Source: Blautia sp.
GTDB lineage: Bacteria > Bacillota > Clostridia > Lachnospirales > Lachnospiraceae
Length of the DNA stretch: 6,555 nucleotides
Direction of reading: 5' to 3'
NCBI GenBank assembly: GCA_017420455.1
Contig: JAFOJB010000130.1
Span: forward strand, 1-6,555
Shown here one piece after another: positions 1 to 4,768 of the stretch. The notes beneath the pieces were generated by a model that was given only the letters and a program-made list of their open reading frames with translations, was not told where the DNA came from and ran no database searches. The position numbers and the translations under genes are program-made. Position 1 is the first letter of the stretch. Each line of letters begins with the position of its first letter.

Positions 1-37
1 AAAAACCTCCTTCCTGTACTTAAGCAAAGGAAGGAGG
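1..37 (-). terminator. Rho-independent terminator of the minus-strand block
   Basis: CCTCCTTCC at 6-14 pairs perfectly with GGAAGGAGG at 29-37, giving a 9-bp stem (10 with T15-A28) around a 13-14 nt loop. Read on the minus strand the hairpin is followed by five T residues (1-5, at the window edge, so the run may be longer). It lies 12 nt past the stop codon of the cell-wall-binding gene and so probably ends that transcript. Confidence 0.85.
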
Positions 38-49
38 CTGCAGATACCT

Positions 50-1225
50 TTATCCGTAAACCTTTTTATATTCCTGATCGTAGGCATATGTACCTTTCGT
101 CCCATAAAGGAACATATAGCCGCCTCTGTTTCTGGTCATGCCGTAGGCGTCAAGATAAGGATCCACATATAATACTTTCCCATCTTTATAGATTTCGCAC
201 CATCCGTGCGGACCATACCCGTCATCATATCTCACCGGAACCCTGCCCATTACAAAATGGGCATTTTCCCCGAGCAGCTTCGCCATCTGTGTAAACATGG
301 CCGCAAGACAATAGCAATCTCCGATTCCGCCATTATTGAAGCCGAGAATGGCAAAATATTCATCTTCCCTGCCTTCCCATTCCGAAGGAACTACATCACT
401 GTTGTCATAATACTCTCTTGAACAATAGTCGTAGGCAGAAATCAGATTCCAGCCGACCCGATTCAGAACCTGAATCGCTTTCAGCTCTGCCTCCTTAGAA
501 TACTTTACAGCCGCACCGTTTTCATCAATTCTGTAATAGCTGTTCCCGGAAGAAATCACGCGCTGATTCTTTACCAGATGGCCCTGCGCATCAAAATAGT
601 ATAAAACTCCTCCCAGAGAAAGCCAGCCTGTCTGCTTCGTGCCATCTTTTTTAAGGTAATACCGGTATCTTCCTCTGGTCAGCCAGCCGGTGTGTCTGAC
701 ACAGGTTTTCTCGTTAAAGAAATAATACTTGCCGTCGATCTTGCCCCAGCCTTTAAGCGCCTTCCCGTCCTTGCCGTAATAGTAAACTCTGTTCTTGATC
801 ACCTTCCAGCCATTCCGGAACTGTGAACCATCAGAATTATGATAATACTGGTCTCCATCTGCTCTGAAGGTACCTGTCCGCATTGCCCCCGGTACGGTTC
901 CGTTCGGATCAAGGTAGTATGTTTTTCGCTGAATGCTTCTGAAGCCTGTAACGACAACACCGGTTTTCGGATCCATATAAAACTTTTTGCCGCAATACTG
1001 AATCCACCCTGTTTTCCGCCTGCCGGAATTATTCGCCAGAAAATAGCGTTTCCCATCCAGGACCTGCCAGTTCCCTTCCCGTAATATGGATCCATCTTTA
1101 AGCTGGTAAAAATATGCCCCATTTCTCCTGACCCACTTGCCGCCCGAATATGTACCTGCGGAAACACTGACTGAAAAAGTGAATAACATTACACTGATAA
1201 ACAGGATTCTTTTCAAAACCTTCAT
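50..1225 (-). CDS. Exported cell-wall-binding-repeat protein with C-terminal transglutaminase-like domain
   Basis: This is a 391-residue secreted protein. Residues 1-23 form a signal peptide (MKVLKR, a hydrophobic core, then a VSA-type cleavage site). Residues about 30-240 hold nine or ten roughly 20-residue units with recurring GW, YYF and DG positions, typical of choline/glucan-type cell-wall-binding repeats (CW_binding_1). Residues about 245-391 form a transglutaminase-like domain with a visible Cys-His-Asp triad: C304 in GDCYCLA, H340 in PHGWCEI and D355 in YVDPY. The repeats should hold it at the cell surface. Whether the enzyme cross-links, hydrolyses amides or acts as a protease cannot be told from sequence. 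The open frame extends upstream to 1390, but the ATG at 1225 is preferred: it begins the signal peptide, has an AAGGAA ribosome binding site about 10 nt upstream, and avoids overlapping the preceding gene by 95 nt. A possible -10 box, TATACT, lies at 1262-1267, but no good -35 was found. Confidence 0.9.
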   Translation of the reverse strand: MKVLKRILFISVMLFTFSVSVSAGTYSGGKWVRRNGAYFYQLKDGSILREGNWQVLDGKRYFLANNSGRRKTGWIQYCGKKFYMDPKTGVVVTGFRSIQRKTYYLDPNGTVPGAMRTGTFRADGDQYYHNSDGSQFRNGWKVIKNRVYYYGKDGKALKGWGKIDGKYYFFNEKTCVRHTGWLTRGRYRYYLKKDGTKQTGWLSLGGVLYYFDAQGHLVKNQRVISSGNSYYRIDENGAAVKYSKEAELKAIQVLNRVGWNLISAYDYCSREYYDNSDVVPSEWEGREDEYFAILGFNNGGIGDCYCLAAMFTQMAKLLGENAHFVMGRVPVRYDDGYGPHGWCEIYKDGKVLYVDPYLDAYGMTRNRGGYMFLYGTKGTYAYDQEYKKVYG

Positions 1226-1295
1226 TCTTGGGGGTTCCTTCTTTCTTCTGGTTATTTCGCGAGTATAAAAGACAGATTCTGTTGTCTGCCAGGCA

Positions 1296-2771
1296 TCAGA
1301 AATCCAGGTTTTCCACGCACCTTGCCAGTTCTCTGATCTTTTGCAGCAGTATTTTCCCTTCTTCTGTATCTCCGGGATTTCGCGGACCATCCTCCCGGAA
1401 CCTTCTGAACATCCGGATATAACACAGGAGCGCGGCTTTTTCCGTCACTTCCCGGAGCCTTTCCGGCTCGGTCGTTCCCAGATACTGCTGCATAAAGGCA
1501 TCAAAATAGCGGCGGGCTGCATCGCAGGAAAATCCCATATAGTTTTCCAGGAGAGATGGATTTCTTTCCCCGAAAGCCACATAGGCCATATAGACTCCAC
1601 TCAGTTCTATGACAGGGTGCCCGGTGGAAAGACGGTCAAGATCGATCAGGAACAGTTCTCCATCCTGGTAAAATACATTCCCTGTGTGAAAATCCCCGTG
1701 GATCAGGTGTCTGTTGTCCGCGATCTTCTCCACCATCTCATAAAGCCTGGCGGCCAGAACCGGTTCCTCCTGTTCAATTCCGTTTCTGATCCATGTCCGC
1801 ACGGTATCTGTCGCCGATGGAATTTCATCGTCTTCCACCTCTGTGGCATGAATCCTGCAGGCCAGCTCTGCCATGAGTTTCCCGTAATAGTCTGCCTTCT
1901 GCGGATCCTTTGCTATATAATCCGAAACAGTGGATCCATGTATCAGCTCATATACAGCCCCATATCTGTTCCCCACCGATACGATCCCGAAGGATATGGC
2001 GGTCGGCAGCCCAAGAAGAAACGCTTTACGGCTCATCAGGATCTCCCTCTCTACATCCCGGAGGAGATTCTTGCGATGATACACCTTGATGATCAGTTCG
2101 TCATCATAACGGTATACCTCTCCCTGTGCGCCTTGTCCGATCAGCCTGCAGTTGTCGAGCGATACCGTTCTGTAATTCCTGTACCGCTCCTTTGCGGAAG
2201 GAAATGTACCTGGCCAGATCGAATTGATATGCCGGATCAGTTCCTTGTACGCTCCCGTCCTGTTCATCTCCATTTCCAGATATTCTGCCACCGTCTTGTA
2301 ATACCAGCGATGCAGTTCCGGATCCTGCTGGTTCAGATGGGTCCACAGCTTGTCGCCCTCTTCACTGTAGACCTGACTCAGCGACCGGATATTGGCAAGC
2401 TTATCCGCAAGCCAGAGCATCTTTACTCCTTTGTCCGTGGAATCCTTCAGAACCTGCAGGGATTCCTCCTTCCGCTTCTTCCAGGAATCCTCTCTGTTCT
2501 CCCCCGGATACTGTTTTTCCGTCTCGGATTCCACCAGCATGGCGACTCTTTTCCCGAACTTCCGGCGGATATCGGCGACCGTTCCCTTTGTGTCCTCCGC
2601 AACATCGTGCAGAATCCCCGCTGCCAGAATCTCTTCATCGTCCGTCATGGTTGAAAGAATCTGCGCCACTTCCATCGGGTGCAGAAGATAGTGCTTTTTT
2701 TTCAGCTTTCGGAACTGCCCTTTATGATGCACCGCAGCATAAATCACAGCTGCTTCAAATAAATATTTCAT
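1296..2771 (-). CDS. SpoT/MESH1-like HD alarmone hydrolase domain fused to APH-type kinase domain
   Basis: This 491-residue cytosolic protein has two domains. Residues about 5-165 match the hydrolase half of Rel/SpoT enzymes: HKGQFR at 16-21, H31 in LLHP, HDVAEDT at 55-61 (H55, D56, E59, D60), and LADKLANIR with D123 and N127. The spacings (H31 to H55 24, H55 to D123 68, D123 to N127 4) agree with the metal and catalytic residues of Rel hydrolases as I remember them (H53, H77/D78, E81/D82, D144, N148). No synthetase, TGS or ACT domain is present. Residues about 205-400 are an aminoglycoside-phosphotransferase-like kinase: Gly loop IGQGAQGEVY at 211-220, K229 in IIKVY, HGDFHTGN at 358-365 (D360, N365) and metal-binding D377 in LIDLD. 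Predicted roles are (p)ppGpp or related pyrophosphate hydrolysis plus small-molecule or protein phosphorylation; the kinase substrate is unknown. An AGAGGAGAGGA ribosome binding site lies just upstream of the ATG. An unrelated HD phosphohydrolase activity remains possible. Confidence 0.9.
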   Translation of the reverse strand: MKYLFEAAVIYAAVHHKGQFRKLKKKHYLLHPMEVAQILSTMTDDEEILAAGILHDVAEDTKGTVADIRRKFGKRVAMLVESETEKQYPGENREDSWKKRKEESLQVLKDSTDKGVKMLWLADKLANIRSLSQVYSEEGDKLWTHLNQQDPELHRWYYKTVAEYLEMEMNRTGAYKELIRHINSIWPGTFPSAKERYRNYRTVSLDNCRLIGQGAQGEVYRYDDELIIKVYHRKNLLRDVEREILMSRKAFLLGLPTAISFGIVSVGNRYGAVYELIHGSTVSDYIAKDPQKADYYGKLMAELACRIHATEVEDDEIPSATDTVRTWIRNGIEQEEPVLAARLYEMVEKIADNRHLIHGDFHTGNVFYQDGELFLIDLDRLSTGHPVIELSGVYMAYVAFGERNPSLLENYMGFSCDAARRYFDAFMQQYLGTTEPERLREVTEKAALLCYIRMFRRFREDGPRNPGDTEEGKILLQKIRELARCVENLDF

Positions 2772-2794
2772 ATTCCTCTCCTCTTATTCGCAAG

Positions 2795-2823
2795 AATATA
2801 TATAATGACACGCATTGTTGCAG
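2795..2823 (-). promoter_or_regulatory. Possible promoter of the HD/kinase gene
   Basis: On the minus strand CTGCAA (2818-2823, weak -35) is followed after 17 nt by TATATT (2795-2800, -10). The site lies within the 104 nt before the HD/kinase start and just beyond the radical SAM remnant, so the gene could have its own transcript besides read-through from the HAD gene. The -35 is poor; this is a suggestion only. Confidence 0.35.
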
Positions 2824-2825
2824 GA

Positions 2826-3001
2826 CAGCGATTTTGCAGAGCCGGCCCGGACACGGTCGACACCAGAATCTGTCCTCATATGATTCCAGTACTGTTTCTT
2901 CTGTCACAGTAAATACATCCATGGGAACATCCTCTGTAGATATTCCTTCCGAAATGACCGCCGCTTCCGGTCAGTGATCCTTTCGCGTCCACAAAATGCA
3001 T
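2826..3001 (-). pseudogene. Truncated, frame-disrupted remnant of an SPL-type radical SAM gene
   Basis: An ATG at 3001 opens a 41-codon frame ending at a TGA at 2876-2878. It begins MHFVDAKG and carries NIYRGCSHGCIYCDRR at residues 20-35. The C25-x3-C29-x2-C32 motif with flanking YRG and YCD is the 4Fe-4S/SAM signature of radical SAM enzymes, and the context is that of the spore-photoproduct-lyase-like (SPL) branch. An AGGAG site 9 nt before the ATG is retained. After the stop, another frame reads on through a stretch (2858-2826, DRVRAGSAKSL) that loosely resembles the next conserved block of that family, which suggests a frameshift. The HD/kinase gene begins at 2771, so at most about 60 of the roughly 300 residues I would expect can remain: the gene is broken by deletion as well. 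It lies 35 nt after the HAD gene in the same direction. Alternatively it is expressed as a 41-residue Fe-S peptide. Confidence 0.7.
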
Positions 3002-3036
3002 ATACCCGGTCTCCTGTGGTTATTATGCCTCCCGGA

Positions 3037-3651
3037 TCATGATCGAACCATTCCCTCTTCTACCAGGCCCCTTATCATCCTCCAGTCGAAGCATCGGCGG
3101 TAGTTTCCTCCCGGGAACTCACACTCCTGATTCCAGGGACGGTCGAATACCATCACCTTCAGCTCCGGCAGGTGATTGAAGAACCGGAATGCCGACGGAG
3201 AATCCTCTACAGCATAATCAAAGTGCATCTTATAGTAATCCTCGATCTCCAGGCTGAAATCACTGTTCTTTATAAAGCTGTCTCTTCCGTACTTGTTGAG
3301 ACAGTATAATCTGACACGGTGAAGTTCGTGACGGTCAAGCCATTCCCGCGAAGCTTCATAGGCACTGTATGGCCGTCCCGTTATGATGGACACATTGCAG
3401 CCGCAGTCTATCCAGCTGTTGACTGTCGCAGCCGCATCGGGTGTCTCCTCAAAAGATAAAAGCATCTCAGGCCTGTGCGCTATGATCATCATCTCTTCAT
3501 ACTGCTTTTCTGTCAGGGAAAACGATTTCTGCAGATTGAAGTCCTTCATATTTCCGTACGGCACGTCTTTCCCGAAAAGATCTTTTACAAGCACAGAAAA
3601 ATGCCGCGCGGTCTCACACAGGCAGTCATCAAAATCAATATAAATATTCAT
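3037..3651 (-). CDS. HAD-superfamily hydrolase, 5'(3')-deoxyribonucleotidase-like
   Basis: This 204-residue cytosolic protein shows the HAD phosphatase motifs in order: motif I DFDDCL at 6-11 (nucleophile D6, acid/base D8), motif II T91 in IITGRP, a candidate motif III lysine at K119 (LNKYG) or K141, and motif IV VEDSPSA at 148-154 (E149, D150). The size and the VEDSP motif recall the NT5C-type 5'(3')-deoxyribonucleotidase group, so dephosphorylation of nucleotides or a similar phosphate ester is the likely reaction; the substrate cannot be read from sequence. The first ATG of the open frame at 3651 starts the core strand MNIYIDFDD directly, so no longer form is needed. The ribosome binding site is weak (GGGA about 6 nt upstream). 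It is the first gene after a strong promoter. The HD/kinase gene downstream could work on related phosphorylated nucleotides, but that link is inference. Confidence 0.88.
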   Translation of the reverse strand: MNIYIDFDDCLCETARHFSVLVKDLFGKDVPYGNMKDFNLQKSFSLTEKQYEEMMIIAHRPEMLLSFEETPDAAATVNSWIDCGCNVSIITGRPYSAYEASREWLDRHELHRVRLYCLNKYGRDSFIKNSDFSLEIEDYYKMHFDYAVEDSPSAFRFFNHLPELKVMVFDRPWNQECEFPGGNYRRCFDWRMIRGLVEEGMVRS

Positions 3652-3835
3652 ATCGTCCCGCTTCTCTCTTCATTTCAAGACATTTTGTCTATGTTCTCCT
3701 GGTTTCCCGTCTCTTTCATGATATTTTTTCTCTGTGCTTATGCGGATCGGTTCTTTCTTCACACTGTACCCGCTCTGGATTTTTTGGATATACCGTCGCA
3801 TCCGGGTCCGTACAGTATATGACCGTAAAGCACGA
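3652..3835 (-). other. Long 5' leader of the HAD gene with a possible 43-residue ORF
   Basis: If transcription starts about 7 nt past the TATAAT box, the HAD mRNA has a leader of about 184 nt. It holds an open frame at 3670-3801 (43 residues, starting MRRYIQKIQSGYS, strongly basic) that ends 18 nt before the HAD start codon. No good ribosome binding site precedes it and no family is recognised, so it may be chance. A small hairpin (AGACA, 3-nt loop, TGTCT) lies at 3679-3691. I recognise no riboswitch class. Nothing else is visible on the plus strand here. Confidence 0.3.
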
Positions 3836-3841
3836 TCCTAT

Positions 3842-3870
3842 ATTATAAACGGACAACAGCCATTAATCAA
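3842..3870 (-). promoter_or_regulatory. Sigma-A-type promoter for the minus-strand HAD gene block
   Basis: On the minus strand TTGATT (3865-3870, four of six matches to TTGACA) is followed after exactly 17 nt by a perfect TATAAT (3842-3847). It faces the HAD gene and diverges from the PspC promoter about 100 bp away. It should drive the HAD gene and, by read-through, the remnant and possibly the genes beyond. Confidence 0.65.
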
Positions 3871-3919
3871 GTCAGGGAACTGTGAAAAAAGCACACGAAA
3901 ACACACAAGTCCACAGTTT

Positions 3920-3963
3920 CTTTAATCATTCTTTAATCTTTTCCACCTTATTCTTTTATTTTT
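3920..3963 (+). promoter_or_regulatory. Phased 11-bp direct repeats, candidate response-regulator site
   Basis: CTTTAATCATT (3920-3930) and CTTTAATCTTT (3931-3941) are adjacent and match at 10 of 11 positions. A weaker copy, CTTTTATTTTT (3953-3963, 9 of 11 to the second copy), begins exactly 22 bp after the second, so all three share one helical phase. Tandem sites spaced by 11 bp are the usual target layout of OmpR/PhoB-family response regulators. The block lies just upstream of, and overlaps, the -35 region of the PspC gene promoter. A 7-bp inverted repeat (AACTGTG 3878-3884, CACAGTT 3912-3918) lies next to it. Confidence 0.45.
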
Positions 3964-3975
3964 CCGGTATATACT
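3947..3975 (+). promoter_or_regulatory. Probable promoter of the PspC gene pair
   Basis: TATACT (3970-3975) is a good -10 box. The hexamer 17 nt upstream (CTTATT, 3947-3952) is a poor -35, which fits a promoter that needs an activator bound at the adjacent 11-bp repeats. The implied start is near 3982, giving a leader of about 50 nt before the start codon at 4031. Confidence 0.5.
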
Positions 3976-4030
3976 GTGCTCATGAACAAAGGAAATAATA
4001 AAGCTCAGATGATTCATGGAGGAAAGAGAA

Positions 4031-4231
4031 ATGAAAAAGCTTTATAGAAGTGAAAATAACAGAATGATCGTTGGTGTCTGTGGAGGAATCGCAGAGTTTC
4101 TGAACATTGACGCCACTCTGGTGCGGCTTGGCTTTGCAGCAGTTTCGGTCCTTGGAGGATCTGGTTTACTGGCATATCTGGTGGCTGCAATTATCATTCC
4201 GAAAAGAGAAGAAATTGCCGCAGACGAATAA
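4031..4231 (+). CDS. PspC-domain membrane protein
   Basis: This small membrane protein has 66 residues and is essentially a single PspC domain: an N-terminal KKLYRSENNRMIVGVCGGI segment, AEFLNIDATLVRLGF at 21-35, then a membrane helix at about 31-56 ending in PKREE. PspC-domain proteins are associated with envelope-stress responses; in Firmicutes many such short copies have no assigned role. The frame also has an ATG at 4016, but that codon overlaps the GGAGG ribosome binding site (4018-4022), which lies 8 nt before the ATG at 4031; the later start is therefore chosen. It is the first gene after the repeat-bearing promoter and is followed by a second small membrane-protein gene 41 nt downstream, almost certainly on the same transcript. 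The start at 4016 would add only MEERE. Confidence 0.88.
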   Translation: MKKLYRSENNRMIVGVCGGIAEFLNIDATLVRLGFAAVSVLGGSGLLAYLVAAIIIPKREEIAADE

Positions 4232-4272
4232 AAAAATATTTCAATCTGACGTTTTTCATGGAGGATAAAGAG

Positions 4273-4500
4273 ATGTTAGTTATGAGCGCAATGATCTTCA
4301 CTTTTATGCTTTTGATGGGTGTTATCAGTTTCGGTATCCGGATGGCCTGGGGCGTTGTAAAGTTTATCTTTGGTCTTGGACTCTTCTGGTTATGCCCGCT
4401 TTTGTTTATTGTGGTAGTCCTGTTTGGAGGATTCAGTCATCTTTGGCTGCCGATATTGCTGATCGGGCTTCTTTTCGGCCGGGGATACAGACGAATCTGA
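4273..4500 (+). CDS. Small hydrophobic membrane protein paired with PspC
   Basis: This protein has 75 residues and is almost entirely hydrophobic. Likely membrane segments lie at about residues 3-21, 29-51 and 55-70, and it ends in a basic tail GRGYRRI. I do not recognise a family. Aromatic and glycine-rich stretches and the pairing with PspC suggest an envelope-stress membrane partner, by position only. An in-frame ATG at 4258 exists but overlaps the GGAGG (4260-4264); the ATG at 4273 sits 8 nt after that site and is preferred. The initiation region closely copies that of the PspC gene. A terminator hairpin begins 87 nt after the stop, so the pair forms a two-gene operon. Confidence 0.75.
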   Translation: MLVMSAMIFTFMLLMGVISFGIRMAWGVVKFIFGLGLFWLCPLLFIVVVLFGGFSHLWLPILLIGLLFGRGYRRI

Positions 4501-4586
4501 TTTCTGACTTCAAACCCCGGAGATTCACAGGACGCATTTTAACAGGGAATCAATGAATATCCCGACATAGCTGCATATAACAGACA

Positions 4587-4639
4587 CCCCTGCCGGTTCC
4601 GAAATAATCTCTACCCGGAACCTGCAGGGGCGTTTCTAT
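4587..4639 (+). terminator. Rho-independent terminator after the PspC operon
   Basis: The arms at 4587-4601 and 4616-4630 pair over 15 positions with a single mismatch, around a 14-nt loop, and are followed by a T-rich tail GTTTCTATT. It ends the plus-strand transcript. The minus-strand tail is poorer in T, so bidirectional use toward the SGNH gene is possible but less likely. The preceding 4501-4586 shows no gene. Confidence 0.7.
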
Positions 4640-4768
4640 TCAATAACAGCTTAGGAACTGTCCATAAATAACCTTTACATCTGGCGCGTCTAAATCCGCC
4701 CAGGCTGCGTTGGTCTCGCCTCCCGGCTCGGTCATGCGCTTAACGCGTGCCACTGGCACGCAGCGCCG
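4640..4768 (-). repeat. GC-rich structured segment, candidate dispersed repeat
   Basis: On the minus strand the SGNH gene's frame stays open for 42 codons beyond its TGA (ending at the TGA 4640-4642) and would encode RRCVPVARVKRMTEPGG and so on to GQFLSCY. The segment is clearly more GC-rich than its surroundings and holds a perfect 17-nt palindrome and a further inverted pair (GCTGCGT near 4704-4710, ACGCAGC at 4758-4764). The sequence GGAACTGTCC at 4654-4663 resembles the terminal sequences of some insertion elements. From memory, similar stretches recur in Lachnospiraceae genomes, but copy number cannot be shown from one window. No second copy is present here. Confidence 0.35.
4745..4761. 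repeat. Perfect palindrome after the SGNH stop codon
   Basis: GCGTGCCA and TGGCACGC form 8-bp perfect arms around a single C. It begins 7 nt past the SGNH stop codon. As RNA it would form a hairpin with a tight loop; there is no T-run on either side, so it is not a normal intrinsic terminator. It could protect a 3' end or be a protein-binding site. Confidence 0.6.

Noticed and set aside
1266..1288. Possible terminator after the HD/kinase gene (AGACA and TGTCT arms followed by TTTTAT on the minus strand)
   Set aside because: Only five AT-rich base pairs around an 8-nt loop; too weak to call.
1226..1390. 55-residue N-terminal extension of the cell-wall-binding protein
   Set aside because: It would bury the signal peptide and overlap the 3' end of the HD/kinase gene by 95 nt, and the ATG at 1225 has its own ribosome binding site.
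1341..2654. 437-codon open frame on the plus strand
   Set aside because: It lies entirely opposite the HD/kinase gene, whose motifs are unmistakable; its translation has no recognisable domain and it has no ribosome binding site.
2588..2977. 129-codon plus-strand frame spanning the 2772-3036 gap
   Set aside because: It runs antisense to the HD/kinase start and the radical SAM remnant; the minus strand explains the sequence better.
3982..4047. Short plus-strand frame beginning MNKGNNKAQM overlapping the PspC start
   Set aside because: It has no ribosome binding site, begins at about the predicted transcription start and overlaps the PspC gene out of frame.
4501..4586. Small gene between the hydrophobic membrane protein and the terminator
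   Set aside because: Only very short frames exist there, none with a ribosome binding site.
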